Origin: RBC038 sp041390625 | Lineage (GTDB): Bacteria > Chloroflexota > Dehalococcoidia > UBA2979 | Length of the DNA stretch: 64,000 bases | Reading direction: 5' to 3' | NCBI GenBank assembly: GCA_041390625.1 | Contig: JAWKPM010000013.1 | Span: 38,369 to 102,368 of the forward strand | In this document: piece after piece, positions 8,338 to 17,100 of the stretch | Layout of the letters: each line of letters begins with the position of its first letter | How positions within the stretch are numbered: the stretch's first letter is position 1 | The notes under the pieces: generated by a model | Told to the model about the DNA's origin: nothing | Databases searched by the model: none | What the model saw: only the letters and a program-made list of their open reading frames with translations | Position numbers and translations under genes: made by a program

Positions 8338-8415
8338 ACATGCACCTCCGCGCCCGCGCGCCGTCGAGGCACCATCCCCCCATCGACGACACGACCGAGG
8401 ACACGGAGGTCCACG

Positions 8416-8841
8416 ATGTTCGGCACGACGCAGCTCCGCACCACGTTCCACCTGCCGGCTATCGCGCCGTCGAGGCGCGCTGAAGCTCGCTCGCACCACG
8501 CCCCACCCGAGGCGCAAGTCACCGCCGATGTCCTGCAGCGCGCCGAGCACACGCTCGCCGCTCAGGCGGTCGCCCACACCGCCGCCCGGCGCGAGGAACT
8601 CGCGGCCATCGATCTGACGAGCCCGCTCTCGATGTCCTTCGCCCCCGCGCTCGGCGTCCTGCGTGTCGAGTTCGCGAGCACGCGGCCGAGCGCCCCGAAG
8701 GCCGCCATCGAGGCGCTCACGAGCCACCTTGCCCCGCTCCTCGCCCTCGAGGGCGTGACCCGCATCGAGGCCCGCGTCGTCGATCCGCGCTCCGGCGCCC
8801 TCGTCGACGCCCGCACCATCGAGGCGCCCACGCTGGCCTGA
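8416..8841 (+). CDS. Conserved-looking hypothetical protein at the head of the copper-type operon
   Basis: A 141-residue protein that I do not recognise. The first 55 residues are basic and His-rich (HHAPPEAQ). The rest forms an alpha/beta pattern with an amphipathic LQRAEHTLAAQAVAHTA helix, and LGVLRVEFAS followed by SAPKAAIEALTSHL suggests a small ferredoxin-like fold. GGAGGT five bases before ATG 8416 supports the start. It precedes a His-rich membrane protein and a copper-type gene set, so a linked role is possible; no function is assigned. Confidence 0.65.
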   Translation: MFGTTQLRTTFHLPAIAPSRRAEARSHHAPPEAQVTADVLQRAEHTLAAQAVAHTAARREELAAIDLTSPLSMSFAPALGVLRVEFASTRPSAPKAAIEALTSHLAPLLALEGVTRIEARVVDPRSGALVDARTIEAPTLA

Positions 8842-8931
8842 GGCCCCTTGCCCGCGAGGGCGAATCGCGTACGCTCGATCGCGGACTGCTCGAACACGAC
8901 CCGTCCGATGGGGCCGTCCGATGGGGTACGC

Positions 8932-9336
8932 ATGGCCGCTCGCTCGTTCTTCGTGCGCCCGCCCCGCGTGACCCTCGCGGCCACGGCGCTGCTCATCGCC
9001 TGGATGCCCTCGCTCCTCTTCTTCGGCCACTGGACCGAGCTCTCGGCGCCCTCCGCGCACCACGCGATGACCGTCGCAACGCACCACGGTGGCGCCAGCG
9101 TCGAGGGCGATACCCCAACCGATTCCGAGGCCGCTCAGCACGCGCTTCACTGCCACGGCTCGTCCTCATGTGCCGATCAGGGCGGTAGCGCTTCCGCGTT
9201 CCACGACGCCTCGTCGAGCCCGCTCGCACTGACGAGCCGGCCACTCGAGGTGATGACCTCCCACGCCGCCGCCGCGCCCATTGAGGGCCTGGCCAACGCT
9301 CGCCCCACCGCTCCTCCGCCGCGAATGGCCGCCTGA
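8932..9336 (+). CDS. Histidine-rich single-span membrane protein
   Basis: A 134-residue protein with an N-terminal membrane helix (VTLAATALLIAWMPSLLFF) and an exported tail rich in histidine (SAHHAM, ATHHGG, ALHCHG) plus a CHGSSSCAD cysteine pair. This composition fits periplasmic or extracytoplasmic metal binding, and the operon downstream encodes CopC/CopD modules, so copper is the likely ligand. ATG 8932 follows a tandem GTCCGATGGGG repeat (8904-8927) that may be regulatory. No family name could be assigned. Confidence 0.65.
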   Translation: MAARSFFVRPPRVTLAATALLIAWMPSLLFFGHWTELSAPSAHHAMTVATHHGGASVEGDTPTDSEAAQHALHCHGSSSCADQGGSASAFHDASSSPLALTSRPLEVMTSHAAAAPIEGLANARPTAPPPRMAA

Positions 9337-9370
9337 CCCGGCCAACCCATTCGCGCTCAGGAGGAACTCC

Positions 9371-10969
9371 ATGCTTCGCATCCGGCCCCTCGCGGCCGTG
9401 CTGCTCGCCGCGAGCATCACGGTCGTCGTCGGCTGCTCGTCTGACGACGCCGACACCGATACGACTGCCACCCCGACCGCCACCGAGGCGATGGCAACCG
9501 CAACCGCCACGACCGATGGCGCCGTCACCGCCACCGAGACACCGATGGCGATGGATCACGCCGAGACCGGCTCCGATGGCATCCTCGTCGCGCTCTCGCT
9601 CGCCGACGCCGTCGGCTTCCACGAGATCGATGAGACGCTGAACGGCGACAGCCCGGCCATCGAGGCGTCGTGGCTCGGCGCCACGAACAACGCCCGCACC
9701 GCCGTCGCCGCCCTCACCTGGCCCGCCGACCTCGCGGATCACGCCGCCGAGTTCGTGGCCGCCGCCGGGGATCTCGCCACCGCGCTCGAGGCCGACGATC
9801 CCGAGGCCGCAGCATCGCTGGCGACCGCCGCCCACGAGGCGCAGCACCACCTCACCGACATGGCGTACGACTACCTCGCCGCCCACCCGGACTCCGCGAC
9901 GATGTCGCAGCCGCACGCCGCTGGCATGCTCTCCGCGCTGTCGGTCATCGACGGTGTCGGCTTCCACGGCATCGATGAGGCCTTGAACGACGGCGAGCCT
10001 GTCGACCCCGAATGGCTCGGCTCGACGCAGCACGCGGCGACCGCGGTCTCCGCCGTCATCTGGCCCGCCGATCTCTCCGAGGCCGCAGACACCTTCATCT
10101 CCGCCGCGAACGACCTCGCGTCCGCCCTCGAGGCCGACGATGCCGAGGCCGCGGCCCCGCTCGCGACCGCGGCCCACGAGGCCCAGCACGAGCTCAGCCA
10201 CGGCGGGTACGAGGCCGTCGAGGCCATGTCCGGTTCGACGGATGGCATGGCGATGGGCGAGGACCAGGCCGACACCGCCGGCATCCTCGTCTCGCTCATG
10301 CTCGCAGGCCGCGTCGGCTTCCACGCCATTGACGAGGCGCTGAATGGCGACAGCCCGGCCATCGAGGCGTCGTGGCTCGGTGCCGTGAACAACGCGCGCA
10401 TCGCGGCGGCCGCCACCCACTGGCCCGCCGACCTCGAGGCGGGTGCGATGGCCTACGTGACGGCCGCCTCCGACCTCGCCACCGCCCTCGAGGCCGACGA
10501 CCCCGAGGCCGCAGCACCGCTCGCCGCGGCCGCCCACGAGGCGCAGCACGAGCTCGGCGGCGCTGGCTACGCCTACCTCGGCTCGATGGCCGGCATGGGT
10601 GACTCGATGGCGATGGACGGCCACGATCACACCCACTCCGGCGAGACCGTCGAGGCGCCTGAGGGCCTCACCCTGAACGCCGACATCGAGGCGCAGCCCG
10701 GCGCGATCCACGTCGTCGTCGACGCTCCCGGCCTGACGATTGTGACCCCGAGCGCCGACACCCCCCACGTCGACGGCGAGGGACACATCCACGTCACCGT
10801 CGACGGCGTCGAGGTCGGCATGTTCTTCGAGAACGACATCGTCGTGACCAGCGTGCCGGCCGGCATGCACGAGGTCGTCGTCGGCCTCTCGACGAACACG
10901 CACGAGGCCTACGCCCGCGACGGCGAGCCCATCGAGGTGACCGCGACCGTCGAGGTGCCGGCGTCGTGA
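9371..10969 (+). CDS. Lipoprotein with three tandem His-containing helical repeats and a C-terminal beta domain
   Basis: A 532-residue lipoprotein: signal helix and lipobox VVVGC, a Thr/Ala-rich linker, then three copies of a roughly 110-residue unit (about residues 65-170, 185-285, 300-400). Each copy has VGFHxIDExLN, a SWLG(S/A)xNNA-type turn, LEADDxEAAA and AAHEAQHxL. The paired HxxxE and HEAQH motifs per copy suggest a metal-binding helical bundle, similar in style to EfeO or imelysin proteins. An HDHTH stretch leads to a final beta domain (GHIHVTVDG). AGGAGG precedes ATG 9371. It overlaps copC by 4 bp. Confidence 0.8.
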   Translation: MLRIRPLAAVLLAASITVVVGCSSDDADTDTTATPTATEAMATATATTDGAVTATETPMAMDHAETGSDGILVALSLADAVGFHEIDETLNGDSPAIEASWLGATNNARTAVAALTWPADLADHAAEFVAAAGDLATALEADDPEAAASLATAAHEAQHHLTDMAYDYLAAHPDSATMSQPHAAGMLSALSVIDGVGFHGIDEALNDGEPVDPEWLGSTQHAATAVSAVIWPADLSEAADTFISAANDLASALEADDAEAAAPLATAAHEAQHELSHGGYEAVEAMSGSTDGMAMGEDQADTAGILVSLMLAGRVGFHAIDEALNGDSPAIEASWLGAVNNARIAAAATHWPADLEAGAMAYVTAASDLATALEADDPEAAAPLAAAAHEAQHELGGAGYAYLGSMAGMGDSMAMDGHDHTHSGETVEAPEGLTLNADIEAQPGAIHVVVDAPGLTIVTPSADTPHVDGEGHIHVTVDGVEVGMFFENDIVVTSVPAGMHEVVVGLSTNTHEAYARDGEPIEVTATVEVPAS

Positions 10970-11607
10970 CCCGGCCCCGCTCTCGAACGCTGATGCTGGG
11001 TGCGGCGGCGGTCCTCGTGACCGTCGCCGCCCTCGGCGCTCCGAGCCTCGGCGGCTACGCCCGCGCGCTCGCCCACGCCGAGGTCGATCGCGCGTCCCCG
11101 GCCATCGACTCCACCATCCCCGAAGCGCCGGCGCAGCTCGAGGTCTGGTTCACCCAGGAGCTCTTCCGCCGCACCGGCGCCAACACTCTCGAGGTGACGG
11201 CATCTGACGGCACGTCCGCCGTCTCCGGCGACCCCGTCATCGATGACGACGACCGCACCCACATGACCGTCCCGCTCAACCCCAACCTCGAGGCCGGGAC
11301 CTACACCGTGACGTGGCACTCCCTCTCCGCCGTCGACGGCGACGAGGCCGAGGGCTCCTTCACCTTCACCATCGACCCCTCGGTCCCCGCGACGACGGCC
11401 ACCCCCGAGGCCACAGCCGCGGCTGAGGTCACCGTCACCCCCGCCCCGGAGACCGCAACGCCGCCGCCCGCCACTGTGTCCACTGATGGCGCAGGCTTCC
11501 CCTGGTGGGCCGTCGTCGCCGCGGCCGCAGTGCTCGCCGCGGGTGGCATCGGCGCCTGGACGCTCCGCGCACCCGCCGAGGCCGATTCGGATATCGAGGC
11601 CCGATGA
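10966..11607 (+). CDS. CopC-domain copper resistance protein, membrane anchored
   Basis: A 213-residue protein with a signal sequence, then the CopC fold starting at the mature N-terminal histidine (AHAEVDRASPAIDSTI), with LEVWFTQEL and YTVTWHSLSAVDGDEAEGSF typical of CopC. A Thr/Pro-rich linker and a C-terminal helix (WWAVVAAAAVLAAGG) anchor it. The N-terminal His and the WHSLS(A)VDG motif are the copper ligands or neighbours in the family. Start GTG 10966 overlaps the previous stop (GTGA), and its own stop overlaps the next ATG, so translation is coupled along the operon. Confidence 0.9.
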   Translation: MTRPRSRTLMLGAAAVLVTVAALGAPSLGGYARALAHAEVDRASPAIDSTIPEAPAQLEVWFTQELFRRTGANTLEVTASDGTSAVSGDPVIDDDDRTHMTVPLNPNLEAGTYTVTWHSLSAVDGDEAEGSFTFTIDPSVPATTATPEATAAAEVTVTPAPETATPPPATVSTDGAGFPWWAVVAAAAVLAAGGIGAWTLRAPAEADSDIEAR

Positions 11608-13862
11608 CCCGCTCGAGGCGCACGCCGCTCGCCGCCCTCGCCCTCGTCGGCCTCCTGCTGGCGATGGTCGTCGCGGCACGCGCCCCGCGCGCCGAAGCGC
11701 ACGCGATCCTCGTGCGCTCGTCGCCCGCCGCTCAGGCCACCCTGCTCGATGCCCCGGGCGTCATCGACCTCTGGTTCTCCGAGCCCCTCGAGGACCGCTT
11801 CAGCACCTTCGATCTGCTCGCGAGCGACGGCTCGACGGTGCCCGTCGATGGCATCCGCGTCGACCCCACCGACGAGACCCACCTCTCCGGCCTCCCGCGC
11901 GCCCTCGAGCCCGGGCTCTACACGGTCGTCTACCGCAACCTCTCCCAGCTCGACGGCCACGAGTGGAGCGGCTCCTTCGCCTTCACCATCCTCAATCCCG
12001 ACGGCTCGACGCCCGCCGGCACCGCCTTCGACCCGGGCATCGATGCCGCATCGTCACCCGCCGAGGTCGTAGGCCGCTGGTTCGCCTTCCTCGGCCTCGC
12101 CCTCCCCCTCGGCGGCGGTCTGCTCGCGCTGTTCGCCGTCCGCGCGAGCTCGCGCGACCGCTCGAGCACCCGTCCATCGAGGCTGACACGCACCGTCCAC
12201 CGCACCGCGATCGGCCTCGGCCTCGCCGCCGTCCCGCTCCTCGCCGCCGCCGGCCCCCTCCTGCTGCAGGCCCAGGTCGAGGCCGTGGACGCCGCCGTGC
12301 TCGACGTCGTCTCCGAGACGCGCTTCGGCACGTACTGGCTCTGGCGCCAGCTCGCCGCGCTCGGCGTCGCCGTCGCGCTCGCCCTCGCCCTGCTGGCCCA
12401 CCGTCGAGGCCGCGACCGCTCCGCATCGGTGCTGCTCGGCGCAGCCGCCCTCGCCGCCGCCGGCGGCCTCGTCGCCACCTCCCTCGTCAGCCATGCCGCC
12501 GCTGCCCCCGGCCGAGGCTGGGCGCTCCTCATCGACGTCGCCCACATCGAGCTCGCTGCCGCGTGGGTGGGCGGCCTCGTCGTGCTCGCCGCCCTCTTCG
12601 TCCGCCTGCGCACCACCGAGGTCCCACGCCGCGTCGAGGCGGTCCTCCACATCGTCGGCCCCTTCTCGACCTTCGCCGCCGCGTCGCTCTACGTGCTCGC
12701 CGTGACCGGGGTGCTCCGCTCCCTCGGCGAGCTCACGACGGCCGATCTCCTCGTCTCGACCGCCTACGGCCGCTGGCTCCTCGTGAAGCTCGCGCTCCTC
12801 ACGCCCATCCTCGGCATCGCACTGGCGAACCGCCGAACCCTCCACGCCGCCGAGACGCACGCCGATGACTCGTACGCCATCGAGGCCGCGACCCGCCTCC
12901 GCCGCCTGCTCCCCCTTGAGGCCGCGCTCGCGGTCGCCGTGCTCGCTGCCGTCGCCGTCCTCGGCCAGACCCCCACCCCGCGCGATCCCGAGGTCACCGC
13001 GCAGGCCGCCGCCGCCGTCCCCTACAACCGCATCGAGACCGTGGGCGAGCTCGCCGTGCACCTCCAGGTCACGCCCGCCACCGTCGGCGAGAACGAGCTC
13101 CGCGTGCACGTCTACCGTTCCGACGCCGCGGACATCGGCCCGATCGACCGCGTGCTCCTGACCTTCGCGGGCGGCGAGGGCGGCGGCGACCGCGTCGAGC
13201 CGGCCTCCGAGGGCGACGGCATCTACGTCACGAGCGGTTCGTTCCTCTCGCTCGCCCGCACGTGGGACGTCCGCGTCGATGTTCAGCGGCCAAACGTCGA
13301 TGACGCTCGCTTCGACTTCGAGGTGCCCGTCGGCAGCGGCACGGCGAGCGCCGCCACCGCCGACCGGTTCGGCACGATCGCGCCGCAGATCCCCGTCGCC
13401 AACGTGTGGGCCGTCGTCGCCCTCGCTGGCGGTATCGCGCTCCTGCTCCGCGCGCGCACGCCGGGCAACAACGAGAACTTGCTCCGCCTCGGCGGCGCGG
13501 CAGGCGTCTTCGTCGCCATCTGGCTCGTCGTCTCCGCCGAGCAGCATCGAGACGCCGGCGTCTTCCCCTCGAACCCCTACCCCGTGACCTCCGAGGCGCT
13601 CGATCGAGGCGAGGCGATCTACGTCGAGAACTGCGCCGCCTGCCACGGCCTCTCCGGGGCCGGCGACGGCCCCGCTGCCGCTGGCCTCGACCCGCGGCCT
13701 GCCGATCTCCGAGCCCACGTCCCCTTCCACCCCGAGGGCGAGACGTTCCTCTTCGTCTCCGAGGGCTTCCCGAACACCGCGATGCCCGCCTGGAAGGACC
13801 AGCTCACCGAGGAGCAACGCTGGGACGTCGTCGAGTTCCTCCGCGCCTCCTTCGACGAGTAA
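11604..13862 (+). CDS. CopC-CopD-cytochrome c fusion protein
   Basis: A 752-residue protein with four parts in order. First come a signal peptide and CopC domain (mature AHAILVRSSPAAQAT, ending DGHEWSGSFAFTI). Next is a CopD-type membrane region of about eight helices carrying conserved histidines (SHAAAAPGRG, DVAHIELAAAWVGGL). Then follow a beta domain (about 500-600) like FixH/YtkA modules and another membrane helix. Last is a C-terminal class I cytochrome c with one CAACH haem site and AMPAWKD as the likely axial methionine. CopC-CopD fusions are known; the added cytochrome c points to copper handling coupled to redox, perhaps copper delivery for an oxidase. Confidence 0.9.
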   Translation: MTRSRRTPLAALALVGLLLAMVVAARAPRAEAHAILVRSSPAAQATLLDAPGVIDLWFSEPLEDRFSTFDLLASDGSTVPVDGIRVDPTDETHLSGLPRALEPGLYTVVYRNLSQLDGHEWSGSFAFTILNPDGSTPAGTAFDPGIDAASSPAEVVGRWFAFLGLALPLGGGLLALFAVRASSRDRSSTRPSRLTRTVHRTAIGLGLAAVPLLAAAGPLLLQAQVEAVDAAVLDVVSETRFGTYWLWRQLAALGVAVALALALLAHRRGRDRSASVLLGAAALAAAGGLVATSLVSHAAAAPGRGWALLIDVAHIELAAAWVGGLVVLAALFVRLRTTEVPRRVEAVLHIVGPFSTFAAASLYVLAVTGVLRSLGELTTADLLVSTAYGRWLLVKLALLTPILGIALANRRTLHAAETHADDSYAIEAATRLRRLLPLEAALAVAVLAAVAVLGQTPTPRDPEVTAQAAAAVPYNRIETVGELAVHLQVTPATVGENELRVHVYRSDAADIGPIDRVLLTFAGGEGGGDRVEPASEGDGIYVTSGSFLSLARTWDVRVDVQRPNVDDARFDFEVPVGSGTASAATADRFGTIAPQIPVANVWAVVALAGGIALLLRARTPGNNENLLRLGGAAGVFVAIWLVVSAEQHRDAGVFPSNPYPVTSEALDRGEAIYVENCAACHGLSGAGDGPAAAGLDPRPADLRAHVPFHPEGETFLFVSEGFPNTAMPAWKDQLTEEQRWDVVEFLRASFDE

Positions 13863-13960
13863 CCTCGAGTCCCGCCCTTCTCGCCGATGTCACACTTCGA
13901 GGCCACCACGCCCATCCGAGTAGACCCCTCCACCGAGGTGACACCCGGAAAGGCACCCCG

Positions 13961-15388
13961 ATGACGACCCATAACCCCGCACCGCACGACCCGCCGCCCG
14001 ATCTCGAGCGCCGCACGTCCGAGGCGTTCGACACCCTCGGCCGGGGCGCTCCCACCCTCGACAGTCAGGCCGTCTGGGCCCGCATCAGCCCCGAGGTCGC
14101 GGCCGGCCGCCGCTCGAACGGCTGGCGCGCCACTCTCCAGTCGCTTTTCACCACCCGCGCCCTGACGGCCGCCGGTGTCGCCGCGGTCGCCGTCGTCGCC
14201 GCCACCGCCCTCACGCTCTCGAGCGGCGGCGGGCGTGCGGACGCCGCACTCCTCGAGGCGGCGCGCTCCCTCTCTACCGCCACCGAGGCCGCTCTCGCGG
14301 ACGGCAGCCTGTCGAGTGCCGAGCTCGATGCCCTCCGCGCCGACGCCGAGGCCCTGCTCGCCGACATCGTGGCCGACCCCGCCGGCCTCGAGAGCCTGAG
14401 CGCCGATGACCTCTCTGCGCTGGCCACGATCCTCAACTCCCTCGAGGACCGGCTGCGCACCACCGAGGCCGCATCGACGCCGGCCTTCGAAAAGGTCGAG
14501 TCGGCCGCCGGCCTCGCCGCCTCCGCACTCCGCTCCTCGAATCCCGCCCTCATCGCCACATCGAGCGCCGCCCGCGACGAGCGCTTCCTGGTGGCGACCG
14601 CCGGCACCCAGACCGTCGCCGTCGCGAACGCCGGCTCCGTCGTCATTGAGGTGCAGAGCGGCTCGCTCACGCTCGTCGGCACGAGCGCCAACCCCGGATG
14701 GACCGTCGAGGTCGAGTCAGCATCCGGCCGCGAGCTTGAGGCCGACTTCCGCAACGGCGCCCAGCGCGTGCAGTTCAACGCGGAGCTCGAGGACGGCGTC
14801 CTCCGCATCCGCATCGACACCGAGGGCGCGTCGTCCTCCGGTACCTCGGCGGCCGCTTCCGGCACCCCGTCCGCGTCCAGCTCACCGTCGTCGGGCAGCT
14901 CGGACGACGACGACCGCGACGATGACGATGACCGGAGCCGCGACGAGTCCCGCAGCGCTCAGGCGCCCGGCACGACCGTGACCTACGACGCCGCCGTGGC
15001 CGGCACCGTCGCCGTCGCCCGCTCCGGAGACACCCTCACGATCGCTGGCACGTTCACCAACGCCGGATGGACCGTCGAGGTAGAGACCGCCACCGGTCGC
15101 GAGGTCGAGGCCGACTTCCGCAACGGCGGCCAGCGCGTGAAGTTCAACGCGGAGCTCGAGGACGGCGAGGTCCGCATCCGCGTCGAGACCGAGGGCACGT
15201 CGAGCTCCGCCACCCCGTCGGCCTCCAGCACGCCGTCGTCCGGCAGCTCGAGCTCCTCGGGCAGCTCGCACAACGACGATGACGACCACGACGACGACAA
15301 CAGTGGTTCCGGGTCCGGCAACAGTGGGTCCGGGTCGAATAACAGCGGCTCGGGCTCCAGCAACAGCGGCTCCGGCAGCGGGTCGTGA
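13961..15388 (+). CDS. Membrane-anchored anti-sigma-like protein with duplicated extracytoplasmic domain
   Basis: A 475-residue protein. About 65 cytoplasmic residues begin with an acidic ERRTSEAFDTLGRG segment, then comes one membrane helix (ALTAAGVAAVAVVAATALTL), an outer helical region, and two copies of a roughly 80-residue beta domain sharing GWTVEVE.A.GRE.EADFRNG.QRV.FNAELEDG. A Ser/Asp-rich linker separates them and the tail is a long Gly/Ser/Asn repeat. The gene overlaps an ECF sigma gene by 4 bp, so an anti-sigma role is likely by context; no zinc-binding HxxxCxxC motif is visible. It follows the CopCD gene by 98 bp. Confidence 0.7.
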   Translation: MTTHNPAPHDPPPDLERRTSEAFDTLGRGAPTLDSQAVWARISPEVAAGRRSNGWRATLQSLFTTRALTAAGVAAVAVVAATALTLSSGGGRADAALLEAARSLSTATEAALADGSLSSAELDALRADAEALLADIVADPAGLESLSADDLSALATILNSLEDRLRTTEAASTPAFEKVESAAGLAASALRSSNPALIATSSAARDERFLVATAGTQTVAVANAGSVVIEVQSGSLTLVGTSANPGWTVEVESASGRELEADFRNGAQRVQFNAELEDGVLRIRIDTEGASSSGTSAAASGTPSASSSPSSGSSDDDDRDDDDDRSRDESRSAQAPGTTVTYDAAVAGTVAVARSGDTLTIAGTFTNAGWTVEVETATGREVEADFRNGGQRVKFNAELEDGEVRIRVETEGTSSSATPSASSTPSSGSSSSSGSSHNDDDDHDDDNSGSGSGNSGSGSNNSGSGSSNSGSGSGS

Positions 15389-15996
15389 GCGAGCCCCCCA
15401 TGACGACACCCGCCGCCACCGAGGCGGTCCCGGCGACGTTCGAGCGTCGCCGGGACGCCCGCGTCGACATCGAGGTCGTGACCCGCGCCCGCGAGGGCGA
15501 CCCCGCCGCGTTCGAGACCCTCTACCGCCTGCGCATCGAGCGCGTCGCCCGCTACGTCGGCGCCATCGTGCGCGACCGCGCGCGCACCGAGGACGCCGTC
15601 GCGGAGACGTTCCTGCAGGCCTGGCGCGACCTCCCGAAGCTCCGCCAGCCCGACCGCTTCGACGGCTGGCTCCTCCGCATCGCCTACCGGCGCGCCCTCG
15701 CCGAGGCCCGCGTTCGCACCCACGCGACCCTCGACGCCGCATCGACCGTGCCCGATGAGCGGCGCGACGGCTCCCCTGAAGACAGTCTCGAGGCTGCGCT
15801 CACCACTGCCGAGGTCCAGGACGCCCTCCGCCGCCTCCCGGACGCGGCCCGCGAGGTGCTGATGCTCCGCCACCTCGGCGAGCTCTCCCACCGCGAGATC
15901 GCCGCCCAGCTCGGCAAGTCCGAGGAAGCGGCGCGCGCCGCCTACTCCCGCGCCGCCCGCGACCTCCGCCAGCTCCTCGAGGACGGTCGCGCCTAG
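15385..15996 (+). CDS. ECF-type RNA polymerase sigma factor
   Basis: A 203-residue sigma-70 family protein. Region 2 is seen as GDPAAFETLYRLR through RTEDAVAETFLQAWRDL and FDGWLLRIAYRRAL. Region 4 is LRRLPDAAREVLMLRHLGELSHREIAAQLGKS followed by AARAAYSRAARDLR. The order anti-sigma then sigma, with overlapping GTGA, is the reverse of the commoner layout. GTG 15385 is used; an ATG at 15400 is an alternative. It probably directs transcription of its own operon; the signal is unknown. Confidence 0.92.
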   Translation: MSEPPMTTPAATEAVPATFERRRDARVDIEVVTRAREGDPAAFETLYRLRIERVARYVGAIVRDRARTEDAVAETFLQAWRDLPKLRQPDRFDGWLLRIAYRRALAEARVRTHATLDAASTVPDERRDGSPEDSLEAALTTAEVQDALRRLPDAAREVLMLRHLGELSHREIAAQLGKSEEAARAAYSRAARDLRQLLEDGRA

Positions 15997-16019
15997 CCGC
16001 CTCGCGAGCAAATCCACAC

Positions 16020-16057
16020 ATCGAGGGCCGTATGACACACCTCATACGGCTCTCGAT
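16020..16057 (+). terminator. Intrinsic terminator after the sigma-factor gene
   Basis: ATCGAG-G-GCCGTATGA pairs with TCATACGGC-T-CTCGAT around a six-base loop, giving a 15-bp stem with one mismatch. It is followed by GTTTCC. It lies 23 bp after the sigma stop and ends the rightward copper-type/sigma operon. Confidence 0.8.
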
Positions 16058-16163
16058 GTTTCCTGACGCCCTCCATGCATGCGCCAACGACGCTGTTCAC
16101 ACGCTTGCTGACACGATGCCCGCGTAACAAACCACGACCGAGGTCCCCGGGGGGAGACACCAC

Positions 16164-17024
16164 ATGGCCATCAGCACCAACGAGGGGGGAGCGCTCGGCC
16201 GCCTGACGCGCCGGTTCCGCCGCACGTCGCAGCCCGCCGCCCCGACCCCCATCTCCGCCGAGACGCTGGCCGCCGCCATCGAGCGCCACGAGCTGCAGCT
16301 GCACTTCCAGCCGCTGCTCTCCGCGGCCTCCGGCCACACCGTCGCCATCGAGGCCCTGCTTCGCTGGGAGCAGCCCGCCGGCACGCTCGCCGCGCGCCAG
16401 TTCTTCGCCCGCGCCCAGGCCGGCGGCCTGCTGCCGCGCATCGACCGCGAGCTCCTCGTGCAGGCCTGCCGCTTCGCCCGCGAGCTCCAGCGCAGCGGCT
16501 ACGACGGCCTCCGCCTCGCGGTGAACGTCTCCGTGGATGAGCTACTGCCCGGCTCCGGCGGCATCGGCTGGATCCGCCAGGCGCTCCAGGACAGCGGCCT
16601 CCGCCCGCAGTGGCTCGACATCGAGATCAACGAGCGCGAGACCGTGGGCCGCGAGCAGGAGCTCGCCCCCGTCTTCAGCGCCCTCACCAGCATCGGCCTC
16701 AACATCACCCTGGACGACTACTGGGCCGTCCGAGGCGAGGACGGCGCGATCATGCTCCCGGGCGTCTCCGCCGTGAAGGTCGACCTCTGGTCGAACACCG
16801 GCAGCGAGCTCGCACGCCGCGACCTGACCACCGCCGTCGAGGTCGCACGCGAGCGAGGCCTTCAGGTCTACGCCAAGCGCGTCGAGACCATCTTCGAGGA
16901 GCAGTTCGCCGCCGAGCTCGGCTGCGACGCCCTCCAGGGCTTCGCCCTCGGTCTCCCTGTCGGCGCTGCCGAGCTCCGTCGTACGCTCGCGCCGGCCGCC
17001 GCGCTGCAGCCCGCCGGCTTCTAG
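16164..17024 (+). CDS. EAL-domain protein, probably impaired in catalysis
   Basis: A 286-residue protein. The EAL fold is clear: IEALLRWEQP (EAL motif), LAVNVS (Asn ligand), DIEINERE, TLDDYW, VKVDLW (KxD) and GCDALQGF near the end. The usual DDFGTGYSS loop is replaced by DDYWAVRGEDG, and the AEGVE motif reads AKRVE, so loop 6 and one conserved Glu/Gly region are altered. It may bind c-di-GMP or a partner rather than hydrolyse it. No GGDEF or sensor domain is present; about 30 basic residues lead the domain. GGGGAG precedes the ATG. Confidence 0.85.
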   Translation: MAISTNEGGALGRLTRRFRRTSQPAAPTPISAETLAAAIERHELQLHFQPLLSAASGHTVAIEALLRWEQPAGTLAARQFFARAQAGGLLPRIDRELLVQACRFARELQRSGYDGLRLAVNVSVDELLPGSGGIGWIRQALQDSGLRPQWLDIEINERETVGREQELAPVFSALTSIGLNITLDDYWAVRGEDGAIMLPGVSAVKVDLWSNTGSELARRDLTTAVEVARERGLQVYAKRVETIFEEQFAAELGCDALQGFALGLPVGAAELRRTLAPAAALQPAGF

Positions 17025-17074
17025 CAAGGCGGGCGCACTCTCTCCCGAATCCCCACCCTCTGGGCGGTGGACGA

Positions 17075-17100
17075 AGCGGCGGGGCTCAGGCCCCGCCGCT
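17075..17100. terminator. Bidirectional terminator between EAL and DinB genes
   Basis: AGCGGCGGGGC and GCCCCGCCGCT pair perfectly over 11 bp with a TCAG loop. It lies between converging genes and overlaps the last codons of the leftward DinB gene, so that gene ends inside its own terminator stem. Confidence 0.7.

Noticed and set aside
15276..15385. Tandem GGCTCCGGG-like repeat as a regulatory satellite
   Set aside because: It is the coding sequence of the Gly/Ser/Asn tail of the anti-sigma-like protein and remains in frame.
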